A stretch of DNA of 31,877 bases from an uncultured Alphaproteobacteria bacterium (GTDB lineage: Bacteria > Pseudomonadota > Alphaproteobacteria > Rs-D84): contig CAMZDE010000005.1 of assembly GCA_947305255.1 (NCBI GenBank), positions 1 to 31,877 on the forward strand, given 5' to 3'. A program made the position numbers and the translations under genes. A model generated the notes under the pieces. The model was not told the origin of the DNA. It did not search any database and saw nothing but the letters and a program-made list of their open reading frames with translations. Position 1 is the stretch's first letter; the number at the start of each line of letters is the position of its first letter. Of the stretch, positions 1 through 8,284 are shown in pieces.

Positions 1-12
1 GGGGGAAAAGAG

Positions 13-528
13 ATGAATAAAAAATATTTAATACCTTTGGCAATAATTGCCGTATTACCGTTCAGCGCAATGGCAGATTGGACATATAATTATGTCGATA
101 ATCCGGCCTTCCCAGAAGATGATGCCACGGTAACCGTAGCAGACAATGATCCGCCATATGTAACAATTGGTATAGATAATGACGATGCCGAACATATTGC
201 GTCAACCGCATATGTTAAGGGGGCGTATAACGACGCAATCGCCGGAATGAATAAGTTGAACACTATGCTTGAAGAGAAGCAATACCGACTCAGCAATATA
301 ATAACTGGTGACTACGTGCAAAGTGATGTTTTTGATCGTTCGGTAATGTCAGAAGTACTCCATGATGACAATATCACGGCGCAAGATTGGCAATTCTTAG
401 AAACTCATTTAATATCCACTGCTGGTGTAGTGAGTGGAATCAAAAGTCAGCGTGTTGAAATATACACAACATGGGACGATGATAGTGATACGGCCGAAGT
501 GCCATTGATTACTGCGTCACAAAATTAA
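13..528 (+). CDS. small secreted protein, IYTTWDDD family, copy 1
   Basis: This 171-aa protein is the first of five paralogues in the window; I do not recognise a named family. It starts with a clear Sec signal peptide (MNKK, hydrophobic core, cleavage probably after 'FSAMA'). Then come 'DPPYVTIGIDNDDAEHIAST' and 'AYVKGAYNDAIAGMN' near residues 53-82, a copy-specific middle of about 60 residues, and the C-terminal block 'VEIYTTWDDD' followed by a short acidic/hydrophobic tail. It has no cysteine and no second membrane segment, so it is predicted to be periplasmic or secreted. Its leader lies outside the window except for 12 bases (GGGGGAAAAGAG), a purine-rich ribosome site. The N-terminus is MNKK rather than the MTTK of the other copies. 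The STAYVKGAYN stretch faintly resembles linker motifs of phage tail-fibre proteins, but that is only an impression. Function unknown. Confidence 0.85.
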   Translation: MNKKYLIPLAIIAVLPFSAMADWTYNYVDNPAFPEDDATVTVADNDPPYVTIGIDNDDAEHIASTAYVKGAYNDAIAGMNKLNTMLEEKQYRLSNIITGDYVQSDVFDRSVMSEVLHDDNITAQDWQFLETHLISTAGVVSGIKSQRVEIYTTWDDDSDTAEVPLITASQN

Positions 529-558
529 TATTTGCCCTGCCCCAAATACACGGATAAT

Positions 559-589
559 TTACCGGCTTTTTTAACGAAAAAGCCGGTAA
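559..589 (+). terminator. hairpin downstream of copy 1
   Basis: The arms TTACCGGCTTTTTT and AAAAAGCCGGTAA flank an AACG loop. The stem carries its own T-run on either strand, so it can end transcription from copy 1. It is the first of two related hairpins in this convergent intergenic region. Confidence 0.6.
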
Positions 590-620
590 AATTGCAGGTT
601 CGTGCAAAATAACAAAAAAT

Positions 621-662
621 ACCGGCCTTTTCAACGAAAAGGCCGGTGATTTTATCTTTTTT
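621..662. terminator. bidirectional terminator between copy 1 and parB
   Basis: ACCGGCCTTTT pairs perfectly with AAAAGGCCGGT across a CAACG loop, followed by TTTTATCTTTTTTT on the plus strand. It lies between convergent genes, and the symmetric A/T flanks let it work for both copy 1 and the parAB operon. Confidence 0.75.
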
Positions 663-680
663 TATCGCGGCTCTGCTGAG

Positions 681-1556
681 TTATTCCGACAATTTTTTTA
701 TCAATTCGTCCATTTGAACGCGATTGGCAAATGTTATTCTGATTTCGCCTGCCCCGCCCCGCTTTTCATGCAATTTTACCGGTGTTTTCAGCGATTTTGA
801 TAATTTTGATTCGATTTTTTCAACGTCTTTCACATCCATTGTTGTTTTATTAAACGAACGGCAACGTTTTGAACGATTTGCGCCACGGACGCATTTTTGT
901 GCGTCTGCCACCGATAAATTATTGTTTATAATGTCGTGCGCTAATTCTTCGGGGTTATCAGAAACCGCGATAGTGCGCGCATGTGACGCCGACAATTCGC
1001 CGCTTTTGACCAAATCTTTGACCGATTCAGGCAATGAATTTATACGCATCAAATTTCGAATGTAACTTTCACTTTTTCCAATTAATTTCGATACGTCCGC
1101 CATAGAATATCCGCATTTTTTCATCAGGTTTTCATAACCCATGGCTTCTTCAATCGGGTTCAAATTTTCGCGCTGGACATTTTCAATCAATGCGATTTCC
1201 ATCGCGTTTTGATTGGTTAATGTTTTTACCAATGCCGGAATTTCGCTTAATCCCGCCAGTTTCGCGGCGCGATAGCGGCGTTCGCCTGCGACGATTTCGT
1301 AAAGATACGGTTTGTTTTGGACAGACCGCAAAATAATCGGAACTAATACGCCCTTTTCCCGTATAGATTCGGCCAAATCGCGCAATTCAGTTTCGTTAAA
1401 CGTTTTGCGGGGCTGATCTGGGTTAGGGCTGATTTGTATCAATGGTATTGGTTTTACCACGACGCGTTCGCCGCCGGTCAAAACAGAAATATCCGGTATT
1501 TGACCCATTTCTTCGTTTAATTGCGATAATGTTTTGCCTAAGAATTTAGATGTCAT
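681..1556 (-). CDS. parB: chromosome-partitioning protein ParB
   Basis: ParB binds parS sites near the origin, spreads as a CTP-dependent clamp and stimulates ParA so that sister origins separate. The 291-aa length is typical of chromosomal ParB/Spo0J. The N-terminal nuclease-like domain carries 'PNPDQPRKTF' (residues 44-53), the CTP-binding 'GERRYRAAK' (91-99) and 'ENVQREN' (125-131). A helix-turn-helix follows around 150-175 ('SMADVSKLIGKSESYIRNLM'), and a short C-terminal dimerisation domain ends at residue 291. The start codon overlaps the parA stop (ATGA), so the two are translationally coupled. The gene is last in rsmG-parA-parB, the usual origin-proximal order in alphaproteobacteria. 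Identification is firm. Confidence 0.96.
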   Translation of the reverse strand: MTSKFLGKTLSQLNEEMGQIPDISVLTGGERVVVKPIPLIQISPNPDQPRKTFNETELRDLAESIREKGVLVPIILRSVQNKPYLYEIVAGERRYRAAKLAGLSEIPALVKTLTNQNAMEIALIENVQRENLNPIEEAMGYENLMKKCGYSMADVSKLIGKSESYIRNLMRINSLPESVKDLVKSGELSASHARTIAVSDNPEELAHDIINNNLSVADAQKCVRGANRSKRCRSFNKTTMDVKDVEKIESKLSKSLKTPVKLHEKRGGAGEIRITFANRVQMDELIKKLSE

Positions 1557-2332
1557 TTATTGTCCTTTTGTTCTAATGCGTTGACGACTTCGGTTGCGAC
1601 GCGCAAATATGCCTGGGCGCCCGTAGATTTGAAATCATAGAATAGGGCGGGTTTGCCGTGGCTGGGGGCCTCTGAAATTCGGACGTTGCGCGGGATAACG
1701 GTTTTGAAAACTTTGTCGCCGAATGTGTTGCGAACATCTTCTTCGACCGCACGGGTCAGGCCTAATTTTTTATCGTACATTGTCAAAACCATGCCCAAAA
1801 TATCTAACTTTGGATTCCAATTTTGTTGAATCGCGCGAATAGATGATAATAGTTGTTGCACGCCTTCCAGTGCGAAAAATTCGCATTGCAGCGGTATAAT
1901 AACATAATCCGACGCGTTTAACGCATTTACCGTCAAAATCCCGAGGGCAGGCGGGCAATCTATCAAAATATAGTCATAGTTCCCGTCGATAGTTTTTAAT
2001 GCGTCACGAAGCCGATATTCGCGATTTTCAATATCCAGCATGTCTAATTCTGCGCCAGCCAATTTTGCAGATGCCGGCAAAATGTGCATATTTGGTATCG
2101 CGGTCGTCAAAATATTTTCGATTATGCCGGCATTTCCCATTAAAACACCGTATACGCTTTGTTTGTGGCTTGCACGAACAAAGCCTAATCCTGTGCCGGC
2201 GTTTCCTTGGGAATCCAAATCAATCAACAAAACACGCTTTTTTATCGCGGCTAACGAAGCCGCGATGTTTATCGCGGTTGTTGTTTTGCCAACACCGCCT
2301 TTTTGATTCGCAAAAGATATAATTTTTGCCAT
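1553..2332 (-). CDS. parA: chromosome-partitioning ATPase ParA
   Basis: ParA/Soj is a deviant Walker ATPase that binds DNA non-specifically when ATP-bound and forms the gradient that moves ParB-parS complexes. The 259 residues contain the deviant Walker A 'KGGVGKTT' (11-18), the A' motif 'DLDSQGN' (38-44; family usually DxDPQGN, so a Ser replaces Pro) and the Walker B region 'YDYILIDCPPALG'. The start has a purine-rich site (GGAAAGGAATT) just upstream. It overlaps parB by four bases downstream and is separated from rsmG by 117 bp holding a possible promoter and a parS-like palindrome. Confidence 0.97.
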   Translation of the reverse strand: MAKIISFANQKGGVGKTTTAINIAASLAAIKKRVLLIDLDSQGNAGTGLGFVRASHKQSVYGVLMGNAGIIENILTTAIPNMHILPASAKLAGAELDMLDIENREYRLRDALKTIDGNYDYILIDCPPALGILTVNALNASDYVIIPLQCEFFALEGVQQLLSSIRAIQQNWNPKLDILGMVLTMYDKKLGLTRAVEEDVRNTFGDKVFKTVIPRNVRISEAPSHGKPALFYDFKSTGAQAYLRVATEVVNALEQKDNK

Positions 2333-2378
2333 TTTTAATTCCTTTCCAATTTTGTTTTGATGTTATAAAATTATAAAA

Positions 2379-2400
2379 AAATAGTCAATATAAAATAAAA
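2379..2400 (-). promoter_or_regulatory. possible parAB promoter
   Basis: On the minus strand the 117-bp rsmG-parA gap contains TTGACT followed after 15-16 bases by TATAAC/ATAACA. The -35 is good but the -10 position is ambiguous in this very AT-rich DNA; coordinates are approximate. It would allow parAB expression independent of rsmG. Confidence 0.35.
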
Positions 2401-2426
2401 ACACACTATAATCAGTATGTTATATT

Positions 2427-2444
2427 TTATTTCATATGAAATAA
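2427..2444. promoter_or_regulatory. parS-like 18-bp perfect palindrome
   Basis: TTATTTCATATGAAATAA is a perfect 18-bp palindrome in the gap between rsmG and parA. Its central 16 bases match 12 of 16 positions of the widely conserved parS site TGTTTCACGTGAAACA. All four differences are symmetric GC-to-AT changes that keep the palindrome. A position beside parAB is where a parS site is expected. It is not a good terminator because no T-run follows on the minus strand. An operator for another regulator is the main alternative. Confidence 0.5.
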
Positions 2445-2449
2445 TTCTT

Positions 2450-3010
2450 TTATTTAAGGTTTTTTACGATGATAATAAATCCGTCACCGGTTTTTGATGG
2501 GTGCAATTCATAATCAAATTTGTATTTTGTTTTTGCTGCCGCAATTTCTTTTTCAATTTCCCGGCCTTTTAGCAAAAAAAGCCGGCAATTTTTTCTGTGT
2601 GTGTAATCAAAAATTTTAATCAAAGGTGCAAAAGCGCGCGCGGTGAACACGAAATTTTTAGAAAAAGCCGGTAATTTTGCAAAATAATGTTCGATTCTAT
2701 CGTTCACAATTGTTAAATTTGGCAGGTCTAATTCTTGCTTTAAAATCGATAAAAAGCCGGCCTTTTTCGAAATTGATTCAATGCAAGTGACGTTCCAACC
2801 TAAAATTGCCAAAACAACGCCTGGGAAACCTGCGCCACTGCCCAAATCGATAATGTTTACGTCGCGTGGCAAAAAATCAGCCAATTGTGCACTATCTTTG
2901 AAATGGCGGTTTTCGATATCGCTTAGCGTGCTGGGGGCAACCAAATTCATTTTTGCCGACCATTCACGTAGTAATTTTTCATATTTTTCAAATTTTTCTT
3001 TATTATCCAT
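2450..3010 (-). CDS. rsmG: 16S rRNA (guanine-527-N7) methyltransferase RsmG
   Basis: RsmG (GidB) transfers a methyl group from SAM to N7 of G527 in the 530 loop of 16S rRNA. At 186 aa it is slightly shorter than the E. coli protein (about 207). 'MNLVAPST' (21-28), 'RHFKDS' (35-40) and the SAM-binding loop 'DLGSGAGFPG' (55-64) are all present. It is the first gene of rsmG-parA-parB; mnmG, a common upstream neighbour, is not here, and a divergent TPR gene starts 26 bp away. On the minus strand a TAGAAT hexamer ends 7 bases before the ATG, so the message may be nearly leaderless, but the -35 is poor. The coding sequence carries three copies of a CCGGCTTTTT motif in different reading frames (see the repeat entry). 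Confidence 0.95.
   Translation of the reverse strand: MDNKEKFEKYEKLLREWSAKMNLVAPSTLSDIENRHFKDSAQLADFLPRDVNIIDLGSGAGFPGVVLAILGWNVTCIESISKKAGFLSILKQELDLPNLTIVNDRIEHYFAKLPAFSKNFVFTARAFAPLIKIFDYTHRKNCRLFLLKGREIEKEIAAAKTKYKFDYELHPSKTGDGFIIIVKNLK
2561..2775 (-). repeat. three CCGGCTTTTT motifs inside rsmG
   Basis: On the coding strand of rsmG, (A/T)(G/C)CCGGCTTTTT-like sequences occur near 2752-2770, 2667-2685 and 2561-2592. They are read as KKAGF, LPAF and CRLF, which are three different frames, so the DNA rather than the peptide is repeated. The copy at 2561-2592 is itself an imperfect hairpin (CCGGCTTTT and AAAAGGCCGG). The same core forms the two hairpins at 559-647. It could be a short dispersed palindrome; chance in a biased genome is possible. 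Confidence 0.45.
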
Positions 3011-3036
3011 AACTTTTATTCTAACATGTTTTCGCG

Positions 3037-4659
3037 ATGAAAGATATTAAAAGTTTTTATACATCATCAATTTTTGTTGCGATTGCGACGATGGTGTTTG
3101 TTTTTTGCGGCTGGCAATTAATGCGTAATACTGATTTTACCGACGATAATGTCGTATATGATTCCAGTTTTGGTTCGTTCTTGGCGGCCCAGCACGCGCT
3201 ATATGTAAATGATTTTGACGCGGCGTCGAATTTATTAAACGGTGTAGATGCGGCGGCTGATAAAATAGAGGCTGTGAAACATTCGCGCGAATTAGTTGAT
3301 TTTTTAAATGGTAAATTGCCGGCGTCGGTTGATTCTATGAAAGATTCCAAAGATTTATTAAATCGTTTGATTTATGATGCGTCGCTTTTGCAGAAAGATG
3401 ATTGGAAATCGCTTTATAAACGTCATGCGAAAAATGACTCTGTGCTGATGGCGCCTTTGCGTGTGTTTTCTGCGGTTCATGAGGGCAAAACCAAAGAAGC
3501 CAAAGATTACATAAATTCATTAAGCACAAACGATTCGTGGAAAGCGTTCGTTCGTGGCCAGATTGCATTGTTGAATAACGATTTAGATACTGCGGTCAAA
3601 GAATTTGCAGATGTACATCCTGACTTTATGAACATAAACGATTATTTATATTTGATGTCGTTTTACAAAGAACACGAAATGTTCGAAGATATGGACATTT
3701 TGCGTAACGATTTTTTGGCCAAACCAAGCGGTATGTTCATTTTAGATTATGATGATATTCCGGATTGGTCTAACTATGCCGGATATAAAAATAGTTTGGC
3801 GTTCAGCATTGTTCAAAATGTTTCGCATACCCAGATTATGATTTTGACTGATTTTTCGTTGATGATGTTGAAATTTGCAAATCTGGTGGCTAGTTCTGCG
3901 AATCGTGACGCGGTAAATTATTATCTGGGGCAATATTATTTTTATAATGCCGGCGATTTTGTCGGGGCTTTTAATTCAGTGTCCGAAAAAAATCCGCTGT
4001 ATTTATTTGGACAGATGAAAATCGCAGAAAGCAACGGCGATATCAAGACTATTAAAAAAATTGCTGAAAAAAATCCGTTGTTTATCCCTGCGGCAAAGAT
4101 AGCCATGGCCGATGCGATTAAAAACGGGCGTAAACGTGCGGCGTTGCGGATTGTAAATCGGGCTTTGCGTCAAAAGAATATCGGTGAAAACGGACGTGTT
4201 TTATTTTTGAAGCATCGTGCGAATATATATTTGTTGTTTAACCAACCGCGCAGGGCGCAACGTGATTTAGATGAAATTCAAGATATTGCCGGTCGTTTTT
4301 CGTCTGATATGTTATTATTACAGGCGCGAACATGGGCGGCGCAAAACAAGAATTTGGACGACGCGTATGATAATGCGATGATATTGGTCAAACGTAATAC
4401 GTCTGATGTTGTGGCATGGGATATTTTGGGTGTAATTGTTGAAAAACGCGAAGGGGTTGATGCGGCACTGGAATTATTAGAACGTGTCGGTGAAATTTCA
4501 ACAACTACATCGGCGTTGTATGAACATTTGGGGGATATGCACAAAAGAAAGGGTGATAAAGACAAAGCGGCGCGTGCATATATGCGTGCGCTGGATTTGG
4601 CCGATGACGGTATGGTTGTTGTCCCGTTTGTTGAAAAAAAATTAAGGAAAGTTAAATGA
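3037..4659 (+). CDS. membrane-anchored TPR-repeat protein
   Basis: This 540-aa protein has one N-terminal hydrophobic segment (about residues 10-29, 'SIFVAIATMVFVFCGWQLM'), which is a signal anchor or signal peptide. The rest is almost wholly alpha-helical and rich in A, D, L and K. The clearest tetratricopeptide unit is near the C-terminus ('YEHLGDMHKRKGDKDKAARA', about 495-514), with weaker units from about 380 onward. It should act as a periplasmic-side scaffold for protein contacts; no enzymatic motif is seen. It starts 26 bp from the divergent rsmG and has no strong Shine-Dalgarno sequence. It overlaps gpsA by four bases (ATGA), so the two form an operon. The specific partner is unknown. 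Confidence 0.8.
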   Translation: MKDIKSFYTSSIFVAIATMVFVFCGWQLMRNTDFTDDNVVYDSSFGSFLAAQHALYVNDFDAASNLLNGVDAAADKIEAVKHSRELVDFLNGKLPASVDSMKDSKDLLNRLIYDASLLQKDDWKSLYKRHAKNDSVLMAPLRVFSAVHEGKTKEAKDYINSLSTNDSWKAFVRGQIALLNNDLDTAVKEFADVHPDFMNINDYLYLMSFYKEHEMFEDMDILRNDFLAKPSGMFILDYDDIPDWSNYAGYKNSLAFSIVQNVSHTQIMILTDFSLMMLKFANLVASSANRDAVNYYLGQYYFYNAGDFVGAFNSVSEKNPLYLFGQMKIAESNGDIKTIKKIAEKNPLFIPAAKIAMADAIKNGRKRAALRIVNRALRQKNIGENGRVLFLKHRANIYLLFNQPRRAQRDLDEIQDIAGRFSSDMLLLQARTWAAQNKNLDDAYDNAMILVKRNTSDVVAWDILGVIVEKREGVDAALELLERVGEISTTTSALYEHLGDMHKRKGDKDKAARAYMRALDLADDGMVVVPFVEKKLRKVK

Positions 4660-5519
4660 AAATAGGTGTATTCGGTGCGGGCGCTTGGGGAACAGGCTTG
4701 GCTTTTGCTGCGGCCCGATCTGGAAATGATGTTGTTCTATGGGGGTTTGATGGAATCTTTGACGGACTTAATGATTTGATAAAGCCTGAAAACATCACGT
4801 GCAGCGCGCATATGAATGATTTGCATGATTGCGAATATTGGTTGATTGTGACGCCGGCTGCTTTCTTTCGTGAAACAGTGCGTAAAATGCGCGAAGTGTA
4901 TAATGGTCAGCCTGTTTTAATCTGTACCAAAGGTATGGAGGCGCAATCTGGTCAATTTATGTCTGAAATTTTGAACGAAGAAATCCCAGAATGTAAAAAT
5001 TTTGGTGTTTTATCCGGCCCACAATTCGCCCGTGAAGTGGCAAACGGTATTCCGACAGGATCAACATTGGCGGGAAACGAAATTGTGCGCAGCGGTGGTC
5101 ATGTGGCGTTATCTGATTTGTATTTACAAGACAGCGATGATGTTATTGGTACACAAATTTGCGGCGTTGGGAAAAACGCTGTTGCGTTAATATCTGGTTT
5201 TATGACCGTCACGGGTCGTGGTGAAAACGAACGTGCGTTGGTGTTTACGCGTGCATGGGACGAAATTGTTGATTTAGCGATGGAAATGGGGGCCGATTGT
5301 GGAACCTTCTTAGGATTGTGTGGAATTGGCGATTTGTTTTTGTCTGCAACGTCACCAACCAGTCGTAATTTTTCTGCCGGTGAATCTATTGCGCGCGGTG
5401 AAGAAATTGTCGGCACAGTAGAGGGTATTTTCGCGCTTAACGGATTAATACGGCGTGCGCAAAGTCTGGGTATCCAAACGCCGGTATTATGCGAAATGAA
5501 AGAGAAAATGGGATTGTAA
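4656..5519 (+). CDS. gpsA: NAD(P)-dependent glycerol-3-phosphate dehydrogenase
   Basis: GpsA reduces dihydroxyacetone phosphate to sn-glycerol 3-phosphate for phospholipid synthesis in the cytoplasm. The Rossmann motif 'GAGAWGTG' (7-14), 'CTKGME' (90-95), 'SGPQFAREV' (120-128), a lysine at 173 in 'GVGKNAVAL' (the position of the family's catalytic Lys) and 'TSPTSRNF' (232-239) are all visible. The length of 287 is short against the usual 320-340. Material is missing between the Rossmann motif and 'CTKG' and at the C-terminus, but all key motifs remain, so it is probably a compact active enzyme. It is translationally coupled to the upstream TPR gene and followed by a strong terminator. Confidence 0.93.
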   Translation: MKIGVFGAGAWGTGLAFAAARSGNDVVLWGFDGIFDGLNDLIKPENITCSAHMNDLHDCEYWLIVTPAAFFRETVRKMREVYNGQPVLICTKGMEAQSGQFMSEILNEEIPECKNFGVLSGPQFAREVANGIPTGSTLAGNEIVRSGGHVALSDLYLQDSDDVIGTQICGVGKNAVALISGFMTVTGRGENERALVFTRAWDEIVDLAMEMGADCGTFLGLCGIGDLFLSATSPTSRNFSAGESIARGEEIVGTVEGIFALNGLIRRAQSLGIQTPVLCEMKEKMGL

Positions 5520-5528
5520 TTTAGAAAC

Positions 5529-5559
5529 AAAAGGCCCGTGAAAAAATACGGGCTTTTTT
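5529..5559 (+). terminator. gpsA terminator
   Basis: AAAAGGCCCGT and ACGGGCTTTTTT form a stem over an A-rich loop with its own T-run, ten bases after the gpsA stop. The pnp promoter starts directly behind it. Confidence 0.8.
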
Positions 5560-5560
5560 G

Positions 5561-5589
5561 TTGCAAAATGGGAAATATGTTCTTATAAT
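5561..5589 (+). promoter_or_regulatory. pnp promoter
   Basis: TTGCAA (5561-5566), a 17-base spacer and a consensus TATAAT (5584-5589) form a strong sigma70-type promoter. It predicts a pnp leader of about 120 nt. The leader contains a hairpin (TTGTATT 5635-5641 with AATACAA 5655-5661). PNPase genes are commonly autoregulated through leader hairpins, so this stem is a candidate, by inference only. Confidence 0.7.
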
Positions 5590-5716
5590 AAGCGTGCTGA
5601 AAAACAAGGCGGGCAGGGATTGAATTATTCTTTCTTGTATTTGATAGCCCACAGAATACAAAAATGAATGATTTTTCTCTGTCCGTGAAACAAACAATAA
5701 AAATGGAGAAAAACAT

Positions 5717-7882
5717 ATGTTTGGTATTTTTAATAAATCAGAAAAAAACGTATTAAATAATCCAATCGCAGTTGAATTCAAATATGGTGATGAAACGGTT
5801 AGATTGGAAACAGGGCGTTATGCGAAACAGGCAACGGGGTCGGTCATGGCGACAATGGGGCAAACAATGGTTTTGGCCACTGTGTGCGCTGAAAAGACCG
5901 CGGTCGAAGGTCAAGATTTCTTTCCGTTAACAGTTGATTATCAGGAAAAATTTGCATCGGCCGGTCGTATTCCTGGGTCACGCGATAGACGCGAAGGAAA
6001 ACCCAGCACAAACGAAACATTAATTGCACGTTTGATTGATAGACCTATACGTCCTTTGTTTCCTGAAACATTCAAAAACAAAGTTCAAATTATTGCTCAG
6101 GTGTTTTCGTACGATAGAAAAAATCAACCTGACGTTTTGGCGATGATTGCATCATCTGCGGCGTTGGCGTTGTCTGGGGTTCCTTTTGCAGGCCCAATTG
6201 GTGCGGCGCGTGTCGGGTATAAAGATGGTCAATATGTGTTAAATCCGTCCAAGAAAGACGTTGAAAATTCGCAAATGGATTTGGTTGTTGCGGCGACCAA
6301 AGATGGCGTTTTGATGGTTGAATCTGAAATCGGTGAATTAGACGAAGCGACCACTTTGGGTGCTGTGAAATTTGGTTTTGATGCACAACAAACTGTGATT
6401 GCTGCGATTAACGATTTGGTGGCCAAGGCCGGCAAAGAACGTTGGGCAACACCTGAAAAGACCGAAGAATATGTCGCGATGGAAAAAGATTTTGAACAAT
6501 TCGCTGGCGACATTGAAAAGGCTTTGTTAATCAAGGAAAAATTAGTGCGTTTGGATACGTTGGCACAAATTCATGCGGATGCTAAAACACGTATTCCGGT
6601 GTTGTTCCCAGATACAGTGACTGCGACATCTACATTGGAATCATGGGCCGATGAAATTGTTGAAAATATAACTGCGCGTATTATGCGCGGCAATATTTTG
6701 GCGGGCAAACCACGTATCGACGGTCGCGATACCAAAACGGTTCGTCCGATTGAAATCGAATTAGGCGTTTTGCCACGCGCACATGGTTCTGCATTGTTCA
6801 CACGTGGTGAAACTCAGGCTTTGGTTTCATTGACGTTGGGTGGTGGCCAAGACGCATTGCCGATTGAATCTTTGGACGGTGATGATGAACGCGAATTTAT
6901 GCTGAACTATAATTTCCCTGGGTATTCTGTGGGTGAAGCCAAAGGGTTAAAATCCCCAGGACGTCGTGAATTGGGCCATGGCAATTTGGCATGGCGCGCG
7001 GTTCACCCAATGGTTCCACCACGTAGTGAATTTGACTATGTAATCCGCATTTGTTCTGATATCTTGGAATCAAATGGTTCGTCATCTATGGCGACAACAT
7101 GCGGTGCAACATTGGCAATGATGGACGGCGGTGTTCCTATGAAACGTCCGGTTGCAGGTATCGCGATGGGATTAATCAAAGAAGGCGATGATTATGCAAT
7201 CTTGACCGATATTTTGGGCGACGAAGACCATTTGGGCGACATGGATTTCAAAGTGACAGGAACCGATCGTGGTATTACTGCTTTGCAGATGGATATCAAA
7301 ATCACATCTATCACATTTGAAATTATGGAACGCGCATTGGCTCAGGCAAAAGATGGCCGTATGCATATCCTTGGCAAAATTGAAAAGGCAATTAAGGCAC
7401 CACGTACAAAATTGTCGGCATATGCACCACAAACATACACTATGAAAATCAATCCAGACAAAGTGCGCGAAGTTATTGGCAAAGGTGGCTCTGTGATTCA
7501 GGCATTGACACGTGAAACAAACACGCAAATTGATTTGTCTGATGATGGTACTGTGAAAATCTTGGCGCCGTCCCCAGAAGATGCAGACGCGGCAATTTCA
7601 CGTATCAAAGACATTGTTGCCGAACCAGAAGTTGGCGAAATTTACGCCGGTGTTATATCTGGAATGAAAGATTTTGGTTTGTTCGTCAAAGTGTTAAAGA
7701 ATTTTGAAGCGATGGTTCATATTTCTGAAATCACAGGCGAACGTTTGGCAAAAATCGAAGATGCTAAATTGAATGTTGGCGATAAAGTTTTTGTTCGTTA
7801 TCTGGGGTTGGATAAACGCGGCAAAACACGTTTTTCAATGGTTGGTATCGACCAAAAAACCGGTCAAGAAATCAAAAAGTAA
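5717..7882 (+). CDS. pnp: polyribonucleotide nucleotidyltransferase (PNPase)
   Basis: PNPase degrades RNA 3' to 5' with phosphate and can add tails in reverse; it is a core part of RNA turnover. The 721-aa protein has the full layout: first RNase PH domain (about 15-150), helical linker, second RNase PH domain from about 343 ('GVLPRAHGSALFTRGETQAL'), the 'SNGSSSMATTCG' loop near 451, catalytic aspartates in 'DILGDEDHLGDMDF' near 497, a KH domain (573-630, 'VIGKGGSVIQ') and an S1 domain (639-711). The ATG has a GGAG site nine bases upstream. rpsO, the usual upstream partner, is absent. It is probably co-transcribed with the next two genes. Confidence 0.98.
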   Translation: MFGIFNKSEKNVLNNPIAVEFKYGDETVRLETGRYAKQATGSVMATMGQTMVLATVCAEKTAVEGQDFFPLTVDYQEKFASAGRIPGSRDRREGKPSTNETLIARLIDRPIRPLFPETFKNKVQIIAQVFSYDRKNQPDVLAMIASSAALALSGVPFAGPIGAARVGYKDGQYVLNPSKKDVENSQMDLVVAATKDGVLMVESEIGELDEATTLGAVKFGFDAQQTVIAAINDLVAKAGKERWATPEKTEEYVAMEKDFEQFAGDIEKALLIKEKLVRLDTLAQIHADAKTRIPVLFPDTVTATSTLESWADEIVENITARIMRGNILAGKPRIDGRDTKTVRPIEIELGVLPRAHGSALFTRGETQALVSLTLGGGQDALPIESLDGDDEREFMLNYNFPGYSVGEAKGLKSPGRRELGHGNLAWRAVHPMVPPRSEFDYVIRICSDILESNGSSSMATTCGATLAMMDGGVPMKRPVAGIAMGLIKEGDDYAILTDILGDEDHLGDMDFKVTGTDRGITALQMDIKITSITFEIMERALAQAKDGRMHILGKIEKAIKAPRTKLSAYAPQTYTMKINPDKVREVIGKGGSVIQALTRETNTQIDLSDDGTVKILAPSPEDADAAISRIKDIVAEPEVGEIYAGVISGMKDFGLFVKVLKNFEAMVHISEITGERLAKIEDAKLNVGDKVFVRYLGLDKRGKTRFSMVGIDQKTGQEIKK

Positions 7883-7894
7883 GGGCGTGTATCG

Positions 7895-8275
7895 ATGACA
7901 CAACAAAAATCTTTGATTAAACCAAAATCCAGATTGGAATGGACGGATTTGGATTGGGCAAATTATTTATGTTGCTCAATCCAAGAAATCCCCAGTATAA
8001 GAAAATTTCTGGACGATAATTACGTCACTGCGATTGAACGCAACAAAACGACAGGTCGGTATTCGTTCGCGATGTACAAATACCACACTGCGCCGTCAGG
8101 GGCCAAAGATTTGCATTTAATGCTGTCTGATGATAAGCATTCGTTTTCAAATCTGATAGACGCGATGCATGATGCCAACAATATCATTTCAACATTGGAA
8201 TTTAGTGATTTTTGGGCCAAAACATTAAATGTCCCGAAACAGTCACTGCAAATGATGTTGATACGTGAAAAGTAA
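7895..8275 (+). CDS. conserved-looking protein of unknown function
   Basis: This 126-aa soluble protein has no signal peptide, membrane segment or motif I can name. It starts 12 bp after pnp and ends 9 bp before ybaB, and codon use matches both neighbours, so it is a real operon member. It is mixed charged/hydrophobic, with tryptophans clustered at the start ('LEWTDLDWANYL') and a predicted helical C-terminal half. Sitting between pnp and ybaB hints at a role in nucleic-acid metabolism, but only by position. Confidence 0.75.
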   Translation: MTQQKSLIKPKSRLEWTDLDWANYLCCSIQEIPSIRKFLDDNYVTAIERNKTTGRYSFAMYKYHTAPSGAKDLHLMLSDDKHSFSNLIDAMHDANNIISTLEFSDFWAKTLNVPKQSLQMMLIREK

Positions 8276-8284
8276 GGAAATATC

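Noticed and set aside
559..647. CRISPR-like repeats
   Set aside because: There are only two related hairpins with terminator features and no regular spacers; no cas gene is present. No CRISPR array was seen anywhere in the window.
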